Assembly (NCBI RefSeq): GCF_918797505.1
Contig: NC_092801.1
Span: 39,486,517-39,550,516, forward strand
Direction of reading: 5' to 3'
DNA length: 64,000 nt
Source of the DNA: Bemisia tabaci
Lineage: Eukaryota > Arthropoda > Insecta > Hemiptera > Aleyrodidae
Below the pieces are notes generated by a model. The model had not been told where the DNA came from. It did no database searches and saw only the letters and a program-made list of their open reading frames with translations. Of this stretch, positions 1-10,184 are shown in pieces (the first letter of the stretch is position 1; every line of letters starts with the position of its first letter). The position numbers and the translations under genes were made by a program.

Positions 1-140
1 TATGTGGCGCTTGGGTGTCGTAGAACGCCAGAGTGCGTTATAAAGCGACTTTATATATATATATATGTTAATACGGACGACTCTTATCATCTATTTTCGT
101 GGAAATGGTGTTTTTTATCAATCAAAATTCATTCCATAGT

Positions 141-1040
141 CACGGCCGGATTAAGGGGGCTGGCCACATGGGCCGCGGCTCATGGTGGCAAATCTATGGG
201 GGGCGGCAAATTTTGCAATTCTTTTAAATGTAGGTGTATGAAAAATTCGGATTTACTTAGAAAAAAAATTACAAACTAGAAAAAACGACATAATCTCTAA
301 TTTTCTGAGAGTATAGTAATTTCTACTTTTGTTGTCTTTCATTGATACAAGAGGCAGCACCTTTAATTAGTCGATTTAAGAGAGAAACCAAACACGCAAT
401 TTGGCCTGGAACGGCGCGACTTACCTAGAGAGAAATGATGACGAGGACTTGAGATGAAAAGGAGAAGCCCTCGGCGCGGCGATCGGCATGTAACGCTTAT
501 TAGCGCCTACAAGACTGCACGAATACTTCACGCATTGCATCAAACACGGTGCAGTCATTGCGGACAGCGCGAAACGGATAGCGCCTACAAAAATGCATGA
601 ATACCTCACGCATTGCGGCAAACACAGTGCGATCAGCGGCCGAGACGCATAGCGCCTACAAGACTGCGTGAATACTTCACGTATTGCGTCAAACACAGTG
701 CAGTCTGCGAGGCGCGGCGGCGGAAGTTAAAATCATTAAGCCACATTTATGTTTGTTCTTTCATAATTTTTTCGTTCATTTCTTAAGAATGGAAGGCTTT
801 GTTCACACAGAGATATAGGTTTACAAAACTTAACTTTCGCGCAACGTTCCGTGAACTTTTGCTAGTAGTGTTGACAGGGCTTTCCCAAAAAATGTGTTAA
901 ACACCAGTAAACGTGTCTTATGCACCCCTCCCCCGCTGGCACGTTCATTTGATGGTTTTCATTGATGTTTCAAAACGAATGAGAAGGGGGCGGCAAAATA
1001 CTAGCGGCCCATGGGCGGCAAGTAGGTAAATCCGGCCCTG
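141..1040 (+). mobile_element. hAT-like non-autonomous element, full copy (family hAT-1, copy 1)
   Basis: The element begins CACGGCCGGATTAA and ends TAAATCCGGCCCTG, which are imperfect terminal inverted repeats. It is flanked on both sides by TCCATAGT (133-140 and 1041-1048), a perfect 8-bp target duplication, which is the hAT superfamily signature. No transposase reading frame is visible, so it must rely on an enzyme made elsewhere. Internally it has three subrepeats of about 72-78 bp (roughly 505-715), each starting GCGCCTACAA and containing ATACTTCACGCATTGCG. Other copies lie at 4742, 6186, 10185, 22053 and 61967. Confidence 0.88.
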
Positions 1041-1048
1041 TCCATAGT

Positions 1049-1697
1049 AAGTGTTTGAAATCATATCATGAGTTGATTTAAGCAAAAAAATCGGACATTA
1101 TGATCCGTTTTTCATACTTCGAATTCTGGATTTTGCTGGCCATGCTGTACCAACCTATGCCACCAGATAAACAATCCTTGAGATGCAAACACCTCTTTTA
1201 TGCTCTCAATGCTTTTTGATGGCGCTTAGTTCCGTTTAACATAATACGCCATCCAAGATTCTGTAATCATCAAAAGAAACTGAAATTGGCACTTTCGTTG
1301 GTTCCGTTCCCTTGGTTCCGTTTAGCAAAAATACGCCCAAATGAATGTCAAAAAGGCTTTTTTGTGGCCAAGAACAGGCAGCAAGATATCTGTTAATATC
1401 ACAGGAAAAGAGCATCTTTTAAGAGAGGAATCCTGGTTGGTTCCTCAAAGTATCGTGGTCAGTTCGTTTTTTGCTTACTGTAACAAATCTTTTCATAAGA
1501 AATAATATGTACTGCTTAAGGGACAGTTTGGGCAAACTCAATTCAGCGAGATTAATAATTTTTGTACCACGAAATTTTCAGTCTAATGAGTCAGTTGCAA
1601 GGAATTTTGCAGGGTTGTAGTACACTTTTCCATTGGTAAAAGTTCAGGATGAAACCAAAAAAATCATTAAAAAGTTTAAAAAATCATTGCTAAAGGG
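1049..1697. other. unassigned AT-rich intronic sequence
   Basis: I see no conserved coding sequence, RNA gene or recognised repeat here. It lies upstream of the TRAPPC4 exon on the same strand and may be intron. Confidence 0.4.
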
Positions 1698-2165
1698 TGA
1701 AAATACCAAATTCGAATCTCTAATACGGTCAAATTTTTCATTTTCAGTTTTTTCATTTTTTCTTGTAAATACTGCTCGACTTTTCCGCAAAAGTTTTATG
1801 AAACATTGTCAAAAACGATGAGAAATAAACGACATGTAGAACAAAAACAATAATTAGTCCTTCTTCAGATAGTGAAATTTGCCAGGAGATTTGTAATGTT
1901 GCAAATCAAGATATGTGGTTTAGTAATTTCACCTTCACCATCGATTCTTCCTGCGCCTCCCTTAGTTTTGCAGCCGATGGCACCGCGTAAGGCGGTGAGG
2001 TTCATCACGGCGCCTGGATGCGACTATTCGCACTCCATGGATGCGCGTGTTGCATGAAAAAATTTGAAGGCGTTTTGGTTTTTCTCGCTCGCACCGTTGT
2101 GCGCGCAATCCGCTTGACCGTGGGCCACGCTGCACGCCGCGCAGGTGCTTGAAAACCACCGCGGT
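1698..2165 (+). repeat. tandem segmental duplication, unit 1
   Basis: Two blocks recur in the same order in the next 760 bases. The first (1698-1800) contains AAAATACCAAATT and ATACTGCTCGACTTTT. The second (1855-2112) contains GGAGATTTGTAA, GGATGCGACTATTCG and TTGAAGGCGTT and ends near GTGCGCGCAAT. The second block also has distant relatives around 59810-60170. No reading frame is conserved between the units. Confidence 0.75.
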
Positions 2166-2289
2166 GGCAAAAATACCAAATTACGGACCTCTAACAAGGA
2201 GAATTTTTCGGTTTGAAAATTCTCGATAGCTTTTTATTTTTTCTTTAAAATACTGCTCGACTTTTTGTGCATAAAAATTCTAAAATCTC

Positions 2290-2665
2290 GTCTAGATATT
2301 TTGAGCAATGATGTGTGTCTCATACTGCCATCAGACTGTTCAACAACCTTCCCTTGAACCTGAGAAAAGCTCTTCTGAAATGGGAATTAAAAGAGTTTAT
2401 GGCTGGTCTAAAAGCCTTACTAGTTAGCAAGGCTTTTTATTCCTTAAATGATTTTTTTAATAATATTTAACTGTAATTTTCTATACCTTTTATTTTATTT
2501 TGTAAAATTTTGTAATATTCTTAATGCTTCCCTGTGTTCTTACATACCTATATTATATTAATGTGTAATATTTAGGGGGGGGGGTGGGTTGACAAGTATT
2601 ACAGCCACAACGTGTGGCATTTATGTACATGAATTATAAATAAAAAATAAATAAAAATAAATTTT
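2290..2665 (+). mobile_element. 5'-truncated non-LTR retrotransposon (LINE) 3' end
   Basis: The piece has the last 49 codons of a reverse-transcriptase ORF, then about 195 bp of AT-rich 3' UTR with a G-run, ending in an ATAAATAAA-type tail. Short 3'-anchored fragments with a simple A-rich tail are what incomplete target-primed reverse transcription leaves. The coding tail is listed separately. The clade is uncertain: Jockey- or CR1-like. Confidence 0.7.
2321..2470 (+). pseudogene. C-terminal tail of a LINE ORF2 (reverse transcriptase) remnant
   Basis: The frame reads HTAIRLFNNLPLNLRKALLK, then a helical Lys/Leu-rich stretch, then AFYSLNDFF and a stop. The pattern LFNxLP…F…LK…L…FYSL.(D/E)(F/Y) is the typical ending of ORF2 in arthropod Jockey/CR1-type retrotransposons (family knowledge). 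An in-frame stop at 2309-2311 and the absence of any polymerase or endonuclease domain upstream show it is a dead 5' truncation, and it cannot make an active enzyme. The match rests on a short low-specificity region, so the clade call is tentative. Confidence 0.65.
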
Positions 2666-3029
2666 TAGTCCGTCTTTGGACAGTGGAATGAGGCAGGAGA
2701 TTTGTAACGTCGCAAATCGCGATTTGTGGTTTGGTAATCTCATCATTGAATCGCTCTCCGTTCCCTCTAGTTTTTCAACCGATGGATGCGCGAAAGAAGG
2801 CCAAGTTCTTCATAGCGCCTGGCCTGGATGCAACTATTCGTGCTCCGTGGATGTGCGTATTGCATGGAAAAAATTGAAGGCGTTCTGATTTTGGTTGCTC
2901 GCACCAATGTGCGCGCAATTCATAGGGAATCAGAAAATTTTGGAGTAGAGAAAAGCGAAAATAGTCAGGTAAAACTAAAAAAGGTTAAGGAAAAGTCAGG
3001 AAATTAACTTGAAGATGAAGATTGCTCTG

Positions 3030-3330
3030 AAATAATGACACATTTGGGGGGAAATTTTCGTTCACAATAATTGGCAACAAAAAATAGCTCGTTCGCGGTA
3101 ACTTTCTAAAAATCCAACGCCTTTGCAGTAAATTTCTCAAAAATTTAACGCTCACGCAGTAATTTTTTTAACAGTTCAACACTTTAACAGTAATATCTAA
3201 AGAAATTTAACCCCCCGTACCAGTTTCGTAACAATCAGTGCGTTTGCACTTGTTTGGTAAAAATCAGTTCGTTCGCAATAATTTTTACAAAAATTTAACA
3301 TCCTCGTCATGTAAAAATCAGTGCGTTGAG
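3030..3330 (+). repeat. degenerate tandem repeat, unit about 45-50 bp
   Basis: The motif (A)GTAATTTTT…AAAAATTTAACGC…GCAGTAA recurs with many changes (for example 3085, 3125, 3165, 3265). The left arm of the large inverted duplication starts inside this array at about 3183; the matching part of the right arm is 8130-8249. Confidence 0.6.
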
Positions 3331-3503
3331 CGTCCAGTCTTTAGAATAAAACCGACTTTTCGATTCGTATAAACAAACGTTCGGTTCAAGTAATCGAAAT
3401 TTTTTCATCAGTTCTTTTAAGCACATTAGTTCGGTCACCCGAACTGAAAGTTGCGTTTGACGAAGTGAATAGTTGAGATGATACAGAGCACGATGTTCTC
3501 CTT

Positions 3504-3775
3504 CATTTTGTGAATGTGCAATTTGCCTCCTTGGCGGCTAAAATATTTGTATCAATCGTTTTGCCCCATCCAAATTATTACCCATGCGTTTAAGTCTCTG
3601 AGTCAGCCGAAAAGAGGTTTTCCTTCATTTTGTGGATACGCAATTTCACTTACTTGGATGTATCACGCGTTTCACTCTATTATTCAACTTTTCTACTCCT
3701 GCGTTGAAGTCCTGGAGTCAGCCGAAAAGAGATTCCCCTTCATTTCGCGAATAACATACTTGGAAGTTGAAACAC
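3504..3775 (+). repeat. two-unit tandem repeat, period about 135 bp
   Basis: Both units start with CTTCATTT(T/C)G(T/C)G and end with AGTCAGCCGAAAAGAG. The mirrored pair is at 7657-7928 in the right arm. Short open frames here are not conserved as protein. Confidence 0.6.
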
Positions 3776-4188
3776 ACGGTTCGTTTTAAAAAAAATTTAA
3801 TTTATCTGAAGACCACCCGCGATTTTTTTTTATAAAAGTGTCAAGGAAGGTTTCTAGATTAAGGTATTGAAAACCGCAAAATCGTAAGTGGGGCCGTTTT
3901 TTTTTATTTTCGACTTTTTCTATTTTTAAGGGTAAAATGGCGGCAAAAGCCAATGTATGACCACCAAAACCCCCAGCCATCTAGTCAAATTAAGTTAAAA
4001 TTTTATGTATGTTAGTCCTTGACATGTAAAAGCGTATCCTTTTTCACGTATTGTGAGCCGTGGAAATGGGATTTCCCTCCGACCATAAAGAACAATTACA
4101 CGTATTTCTGCCAAACGGAAGTAAGTAATACGTCCAATTCATTTTGTCGAGTAATTTTTGGTTTATCTGTTTGCGCCTGAGGCTTACG

Positions 4189-4442
4189 CTGCTGTGCTCA
4201 GGAAGAACGCCGTATGAACCTTCAGGCTTTGCCAAATTTCGATTGATTAAACACGAATTTCCTGGTAAATTTATGAATATTTTTCTTTTAATTTTTCAGA
4301 CAATTTTGCTCGCAATTTCACCTATAGCTCCTGAAAATTTCAAGGAAGAATATTCATAACTTTCTTCAAAAATGAATATTTTATCGAAGGAAATTTGGCA
4401 ATTCTAGAATGTTCATACGGCGTTCTTTGTTGGCATGGCAGT
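4189..4442. mobile_element. CCGTATG hairpin MITE, copy in left arm
   Basis: This is a foldback element. The left end contains AGGAAGAACGCCGTATGAAC, the right end its inverse GTTCATACGGCGTTCTT, and between them are AT-rich inverted arms with GCCAAATTTC and TATGAATATT. It is one member of a family with at least twelve copies in the window. It has no coding capacity, and the duplicate is at 6990-7243. Confidence 0.8.
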
Positions 4443-4741
4443 TTGTACGACCAGTCAAAAATTACGTGATGCACGCAAGCAGAGGAAGGGTGGAGGGTAT
4501 GTCGTCACTCCTTCGACACAAGAGCGTATTTAAAATTCTCCGTAAGCCCTAGAAAGCGTGAAATCATATGGATAGAAGGCTCAACTCAAAAAAATAGTTA
4601 CACCTTCGCGTCAGAGGAGCGAAAATTTAGTTGGCCAAAGTGCGAAACCACGTATCTCCAATTGCGACGTTGCAGCTGTTGTCAGTTGTTTTCTTTGTAA
4701 TACTAGTCCAAGTGACTTCTTGAAAACTTCCTTGATGTTTC

Positions 4742-5245
4742 CAGGGCCGGATTTAGGGGGTGGCCACATGGGCCGCGGCCCATGGCGGCAAATTTTGCAA
4801 TTTTTTTAAATGTAGGTATAAAAAAAAATCGGATTCAGAAAAAAAAACTACAAACGGGATAAGGCAACAAAATCTCTTATTTACTGAGTGTGTAGTAATT
4901 TCTATTTTGTCATCTTTCGGTGATACAAGAGACAGCGCAGCGCGGCGAAGAGAGCAATGATGACGAGGACTTGAGATAAAAAGAAGCCCTCGGCGCGGCG
5001 GTCGGCATGTAACAGATACGTAGTACCGCCTACAAAACTGCGTGAATACTTCACGCATTGCGTCGAACACAGTGCGGTCAGCAGCGGTCGGCGTGAAACG
5101 CATAGCGCCTACAAGACTGCATGCATACTTCACGCATTGCGCCAAACACAGTGCAGTCAGCGCGGTGCCGAAGTTGAAAGTATGTACCCCCATTAATGGT
5201 TGTTCTTTCACAATGTTTTCGTTCATTTCTTATAAATGCAAGGCT
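4742..5245 (+). mobile_element. hAT-1 copy 2, truncated at its 3' side
   Basis: It starts CAGGGCCGGATTTAG, an intact family terminus, and includes the GCGCCTACAA subrepeats. Similarity to full copies stops after AAGGCT, and six bases later the inverted-duplication arm ends, so the 3' third and the second terminus are missing. Open frames across it are shadows of the subrepeats. Confidence 0.85.
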
Positions 5246-5251
5246 AACTAT

Positions 5252-6185
5252 ATGTCTTATTTTAAGTTGAGTGTCTTTTACCGATTTTTGTCCGCATCAT
5301 CCATATGGATGCCACACTGTGCGTCGAGAGAATTCTGCTTTGACGAGTAAACTTTTTTTCTTTTAGAGGTACATACAGGCACTGCAGACTATTATTTTAT
5401 CCCTTTGCACTTTACTCTGTCCAACTCTAGTAATTATTTGACAGATGTACACGGATGTTTACAGATGTTTCATTTACACGGTTTAAAAAGTTTGTCATGT
5501 GACAACGGGAAATTCTTCAGTGCTCTTGCTAGGCGAGCGGTATTACTTTATTGTAAACACTTAATTAGTTTATTTCAAAACTCCCAGTGGTGTGACTCGT
5601 TCATTTCGTCAAATTTTGGAAAGAAAACACGCTGTGTAGTCTTTTAATTGGACTGTATTTTGCGATCAGGAACTGCAATTTCTAGCTCATACATAAAAAC
5701 GCCCATCTGCATTGGAAAACTAATAGCATATACGTTGTTCCTGTAATGAGCTAGAGCTTGATTTTACTAATTGCAAAATGTGGTCCAATTCATACTTCGT
5801 GAAAGACCTATCGAGCGGGACTGACCCCGTGACCCAAAGACCGTTTCCCTTTCAGTTTCTCTTGGAAGAAAAGTTGAGTTATTGGTGCGGTGACCCACTG
5901 ACCATTTTTTTTGATCAACAGGTTATCAGCAACAAACAACCCACATGTTAGCATCGATCGCTGGTGGAAAGGTCAATGACCCTGTCCCTTAAACTCAAGT
6001 ACTTTCACCTTGTGACCCACTGACTGAGTTTAGAGTTCATTCACCCTCCTGTTCCTGTTGATAAACAATTTTAAGATGATCGGTCCAGTAACTTACTGAT
6101 AATAATTGTCACGGTCGGATCAATGGGTCAATGTACCGAAGTGCAACCTGAATAATAGGTCAAGAGTTTCCCATAACTCATGAGC
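5252..6185. other. unique spacer of the inverted duplication
   Basis: This 934-bp single-copy stretch lies between the arms. Apart from a TTGCAAAATG MITE at 5645-5790 I recognise no gene. Around 5815-6030 the phrase GTGACCCA(C/A)(T/A)GAC recurs loosely, without a clean period. Confidence 0.6.
5645..5790. mobile_element. TTGCAAAATG hairpin MITE, copy 1
   Basis: The left end AATTGGACTGTATTTTGC mirrors the right end TTGCAAAATGTGGTCCAATT. The length is about 146 bp. Relatives are at 15297, 29130 and 48501. Confidence 0.65.
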
Positions 6186-6191
6186 ATAGTT

Positions 6192-6690
6192 AGCCTTGCA
6201 TTTATAAGAAATGAGCGAAAACATTGTGAAAGAACAACCATTAATGGGGGTACATACTTTCAACTTCGGCACCGCGCTGACTGCACTGTGTTTGGCGCAA
6301 TGCGTGAAGTATGCATGCAGTCTTGTAGGCGCTATGCGTTTCACGCCGACCGCTGCTGACCGCACTGTGTTCGACGCAATGCGTGAAGTATTCACGCAGT
6401 TTTGTAGGCGGTACTACGTATCTGTTACATGCCGACCGCCGCGCCGAGGGCTTCTTTTTATCTCAAGTCCTCGTCATCATTGCTCTCTTCGCCGCGCTGC
6501 GCTGTCTCTTGTATCACCGAAAGATGACAAAATAGAAATTACACACTCAGTAAATAAGAGATTTTGTTGCCTTATCCCGTTTGTAGTTTTTTACTGAATC
6601 CGATTTTTTTTTATACCTACATTTAAAAAAATTGCAAAATTTGCCGCCATGGGCCGCGGCCCATGTGGCCACCCCCTAAATCCGGCCCTG
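6192..6690 (-). mobile_element. hAT-1 copy 3, truncated (mirror of copy 2)
   Basis: Its intact terminus TAAATCCGGCCCTG ends at 6690. It shows the same internal break as copy 2, so the truncation happened before the inverted duplication. Confidence 0.85.
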
Positions 6691-6989
6691 GAAACATCAA
6701 GGAAGTTTTCAAGAAGTCACTTGGACTAGTATTACAAAGAAAACAACTGACAACAGCTGCAACGTCGCAATTGGAGATACGGGGTTTCGCACTTTGGCCA
6801 ACTAAATTTTCGCTCCTCTGACGCGAAGGTGTAACTATTTTTTTGAGTTGAGCCTTCTATCCATATGATTTCACGCTTTCTAGGGCTTACGGAGAATTTT
6901 AAATACGCTCTTGTGTCGAAGGAGTGACGACATACCCTCCACCCTTCCTCTGCTTGCGTGCATCACGTAATTTTTGACTGGTCGTACAA

Positions 6990-7243
6990 ACTGCCATGCC
7001 AACAATGAACGCCGTATGAACATTCTAGAATTGCCAAATTTCCTTCGATAAAATATTCATTTTTGAAGAAAGTTATGAATATTCTTCCTTGAAATTTTCA
7101 GGAGCTATAGGTGAAATTGCGAGCAAAATTGTCTGAAAAATTAAAAGAAAAATATTCATAAATTTACCAGGAAATTCGTGTTTAATCAATCGAAATTTGG
7201 CAAAGCCTGAAGGTTCATACGGCGTTCTTCCTGAGCACAGCAG
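6990..7243. mobile_element. CCGTATG hairpin MITE, copy in right arm
   Basis: Mirror copy of 4189-4442, differing at one visible base in the terminal repeat (TTCATTG versus TTCTTTG when aligned). Confidence 0.8.
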
Positions 7244-8260
7244 CGTAAGCCTCAGGCGCAAACAGATAAACCAAAAATTACTCGACAAAATGAATTGGAC
7301 GTATTACGTACTTCCGTTTGGCAGAAATACGTGTAATTGTTCTTTATGGTCGGAGGGAAATCCCATTTCCACGGCTCACAATACGTGAAAAAGGATACGC
7401 TTTTACATGTCAAGGACTAACATACATAAAATTTTAACTTAATTTGACTAGATGGCTGGGGGTTTTGGTGGTCATACATTGGCTTTTGCCGCCATTTTAC
7501 CCTTAAAAATAGAAAAAGTCGAAAATAAAAAAAAACGGCCCCACTTACGATTTTGCGGTTTTCAATACCTTAATCTAGAAACCTTCCTTGACACTTTTAT
7601 AAAAAAAAATCGCGGGTGGTCTTCAGATAAATTAAATTTTTTTTAAAACGAACCGTGTGTTTCAACTTCCAAGTATGTTATTCGCGAAATGAAGGGGAAT
7701 CTCTTTTCGGCTGACTCCAGGACTTCAACGCAGGAGTAGAAAAGTTGAATAATAGAGTGAAACGCGTGATACATCCAAGTAAGTGAAATTGCGTATCCAC
7801 AAAATGAAGGAAAACCTCTTTTCGGCTGACTCAGAGACTTAAACGCATGGGTAATAATTTGGATGGGGCAAAACGATTGATACAAATATTTTAGCCGCCA
7901 AGGAGGCAAATTGCACATTCACAAAATGAAGGAGAACATCGTGCTCTGTATCATCTCAACTATTCACTTCGTCAAACGCAACTTTCAGTTCGGGTGACCG
8001 AACTAATGTGCTTAAAAGAACTGATGAAAAAATTTCGATTACTTGAACCGAACGTTTGTTTATACGAATCGAAAAGTCGGTTTTATTCTAAAGACTGGAC
8101 GCTCAACGCACTGATTTTTACATGACGAGGATGTTAAATTTTTGTAAAAATTATTGCGAACGAACTGATTTTTACCAAACAAGTGCAAACGCACTGATTG
8201 TTACGAAACTGGTACGGGGGGTTAAATTTCTTTAGATATATCTGTTAAATCGTCCCGTTA

Positions 8261-8313
8261 GATTTGTCAAAAGCTGATGTGGCTTGGTTCCTTCCTGCTA
8301 AACGCGGTCCAAT
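8261..8313 (+). mobile_element. GGACC MITE fragment
   Basis: AAAGCTGATGTGGCTTGGTT…AACGCGGTCCAATT matches the 3' terminal repeat of the GGACC hairpin family (complete copy at 47135-47386). Only one end is present. Confidence 0.65.
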
Positions 8314-8525
8314 TGTGACCGGATCTATGAAAATGGACCTCATTTTCCGGAAGAAAATTTCCGAGACTTGCAACTTTTCGCGAAAAACTATCGAGGGATG
8401 CGCCTGCGAAACTAATGAATACTTCAAGCATCGCGCCGTCTAGTCTCCTCGAGATCTACAGTCTCAATCTCGGCTCTAGACTCGCGAGTCGCCGAGATGG
8501 GTGCGTTCAATCTCCTTTGCGAGAA

Positions 8526-8652
8526 ATCGATGTATCTGCCATTTGAAGCTATGGTAAAGAATCGATTATTAAGGTGATAGTTGCGAACACCTGTCTATCG
8601 GTAACTAACACCTTAATAATCGATTCTTTACCATAGCTTCATATGGGGAAAT
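8526..8652. mobile_element. small hairpin MITE (TAAAGAATCGAT family), copy 1
   Basis: TTTGAAGCTATGGTAAAGAA is mirrored by TTCTTTACCATAGCTTC across a loop near 8590. Relatives are at 16011-16125 and 40915-41006. Confidence 0.6.
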
Positions 8653-8680
8653 GTTCTAAAATTCTATCCTCCTACGTATC

Positions 8681-8763
8681 AAATGGACGTATTTATACTA
8701 AAAGGAACTAAATGCATAGGATTTGCGTGTGACATAGTTCCTTTTAGCATAAATAGTTCAAAT
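8681..8763. mobile_element. short hairpin MITE (TGGACGTATTT family)
   Basis: TGGACGTATTTATACTAAAA at the left is mirrored by TTTTAGCATAAATAGTTCAA at the right. Longer relatives are at 25999 and 52573. It lies 60 bp upstream of the TRAPPC4 exon, inside the presumed intron. Confidence 0.6.
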
Positions 8764-8825
8764 ACCCTCTTGTATCCTCCTATATTCAACCAATTTTTAA
8801 TCAGTTCTAATTTTAAATTTCTCAG

Positions 8826-9025
8826 GAGTGAAATTCATGGTCGTTGCAGAACCATCGCAAGCAGGACTTGACTCTTTGCTCAAGAAGATGTATGAATTGT
8901 ACGCAGATTATGCTTTGAAGAATCCCTTCTACTCTCTAGATATGCCCATCAGATGTGAACTATTCGATACGAATTTACAAGTTTTAATCGAACAAATTGA
9001 AAGGACAGGTATTACTAATGTGTGA
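8826..9025 (+). CDS. TRAPPC4: TRAPPC4 (synbindin/Trs23) C-terminal exon, partial gene
   Basis: TRAPPC4 is a core subunit of TRAPP, the Rab1/Ypt1 nucleotide-exchange and tethering complex on ER-Golgi membranes. The frame reads (G)[18 protein letters not shown], then a helix, then [19 protein letters not shown], then about 18 residues and a TGA at 9023-9025. The [15 protein letters not shown] signature near the C-terminus is strongly conserved in the longin-like Trs23 family (established knowledge), so the assignment is firm. The upstream bases TTTAAATTTCTCAG form a splice acceptor with AG at 8824-8825. The first codon is split, its first base coming from the previous exon. No start codon is expected because this is an internal/terminal exon. 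About 65 residues are encoded of roughly 220 in the family. I did not find the earlier exons; they should lie upstream of the window or be too short for me to see. No frameshift or premature stop is visible. Confidence 0.92.
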
Positions 9026-9705
9026 TTTACAAAATATATCCGTTTTCTCCAGTCCAATTATTCAATATCTGTTATATGTATAAAAACAATTTTAATGGAT
9101 GCGTTTTTCTGCTTTGCGGTGAGCATGAATAGCAGGCTAGGAACTAATGAACTTCTTTTCGGGGAAAATGTAATTAAAAACAAATTTTCATGTGGAAAAA
9201 GTTTATTTCCAAAACGTATTACGTTTCATTCATTGAAGGGATTTTTAAATTATCTAACTTATTAATTTGATTCTAGCTCATATGAAGCCTCTACAGAGGT
9301 TTATTTCCACATACTTAAACAGAAATCACATTTTCATTACAGCTCAAAATTTAATTCAAGCAATGCTAAAATCAGGCTTTACTTACTTGTAAAGCAAAGA
9401 ACTTAAGCTGGAGGAAGATAAAGTTAGAAAGACTCAACATTCCTTCTTACATTATTTTTAAATCCTTAATTCAACGAGTTAAACGACACAGACGAAAATT
9501 AGTTGAATCTTTTTCTGTAAATTTTCTCTCCTGTATATTGTTTTTTACTTTGTTAAGTTTTTTTCTTTTTTATACCTTGCTCAGAGGTATCTATTTGTTT
9601 TAATTTATCATTTCCTTTCCCAAGTGTAAATATAGTCACATGCGTGTACATACTGTCCAGATTTTGTATTTGAAATTGTTTAAAATAAATTGTTTACCCA
9701 AAAAG
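9026..9705 (+). other. probable 3' UTR of TRAPPC4
   Basis: This AT-rich sequence directly follows the stop codon and carries none of the repeat families found elsewhere, consistent with transcribed unique sequence. The end is inferred from the poly(A) signal at 9684. Confidence 0.6.
9684..9689 (+). promoter_or_regulatory. candidate poly(A) signal AATAAA
   Basis: Canonical hexamer 659 bases after the TRAPPC4 stop, followed within about 25 bases by the T/G-rich stretch TATTGATCTTGTTTTGC, the usual downstream element. The actual cleavage site is unknown. Confidence 0.6.
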
Positions 9706-10176
9706 TAGTATTGATCTTGTTTTGCTTTATATTTTCCTCTTAAGTATTGTCATTTAAAAAAAAATTACTTTTCTCAAAAATCTGTTTCAAGCCATCTTCT
9801 CATTTACTAACTGCAGCTTGGAATTTGTGCTTGCAAAATTTTCAGTAGAAATTGGTGATATATAAAGGAATATAGCAATGCATTATTCCTCCAGGTGATA
9901 TTTCATCGCTCAAACCAGCAAAATCGCAATCTTAAAAGTATCCATCTGCTTAATTACAAATTTTCAAAGTCGAGTAGAATGTGACAGTATACTCAGTGTA
10001 ATTCTCTAATAATTATTTTGGAGATTGTGAAGTGTCTTATGGGCACTCTGTGGGGAGAGTGGGATATCTAAAAAGAAAAAAATGTCCCATGTAATTTATG
10101 GACGGCCCTCAAGTTGTGGTATGGCAATCTGATTTTTTTCTCTTCAGCTAAAGGCATATATTTTTGCCTGACTCTG
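9706..10176. other. unassigned sequence downstream of TRAPPC4
   Basis: AT-rich; I see no gene or known repeat before the 8-bp target duplication of the next hAT-1 copy. Confidence 0.4.
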
Positions 10177-10184
10177 CACTGAAA

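Larger units (their letters stand above)
2169..2930 (+). repeat. tandem segmental duplication, unit 2, interrupted by a LINE tail
   Basis: The first block recurs at 2169-2284 and the second at 2667-2925. In unit 1 these blocks are about 55 bp apart; here they are separated by about 380 bp, almost all of it a LINE 3' end (2290-2665). The duplication therefore preceded the LINE insertion, or the LINE entered only one copy. Confidence 0.72.
3183..5251 (+). repeat. left arm of a 2.07-kb inverted duplication
   Basis: This arm pairs with 6186-8249 on the opposite strand. Coordinates sum to 11432 over the outer part and to 11437 near the centre, so the arms are collinear apart from 5 bp of indels. 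I noted about five substitutions (for example near 4127, 4425, 4655, 5216) and two small indels (near 4845 and 4890), so identity is above 99%. The arm contains a two-unit repeat (3504-3770), a CCGTATG MITE and a truncated hAT-1 copy. Confidence 0.95.
6186..8249 (-). repeat. right arm of the 2.07-kb inverted duplication
   Basis: It is the reverse complement of 3183-5251 with the same internal order: truncated hAT-1 next to the spacer, then the CCGTATG MITE, then the 135-bp repeat. It ends inside the tandem-repeat motif, just before a GGACC MITE fragment that the left flank lacks, so the duplicated unit has sharp edges on both sides. Confidence 0.95.

Noticed and set aside
4753..5226. 157-codon frame and its mirror at 6211-6597, apparently a conserved protein pair
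   Set aside because: They lie in a truncated hAT-1 copy inside the inverted duplication; conservation reflects the recent DNA duplication, and the frame is broken in other hAT-1 copies.
3183..8249. Inverted duplication as a pure assembly or chimera artefact
   Set aside because: The arms differ by several substitutions and two indels, and the spacer is unique; an artefact from one molecule would normally give identical arms. Not fully excluded without reads.
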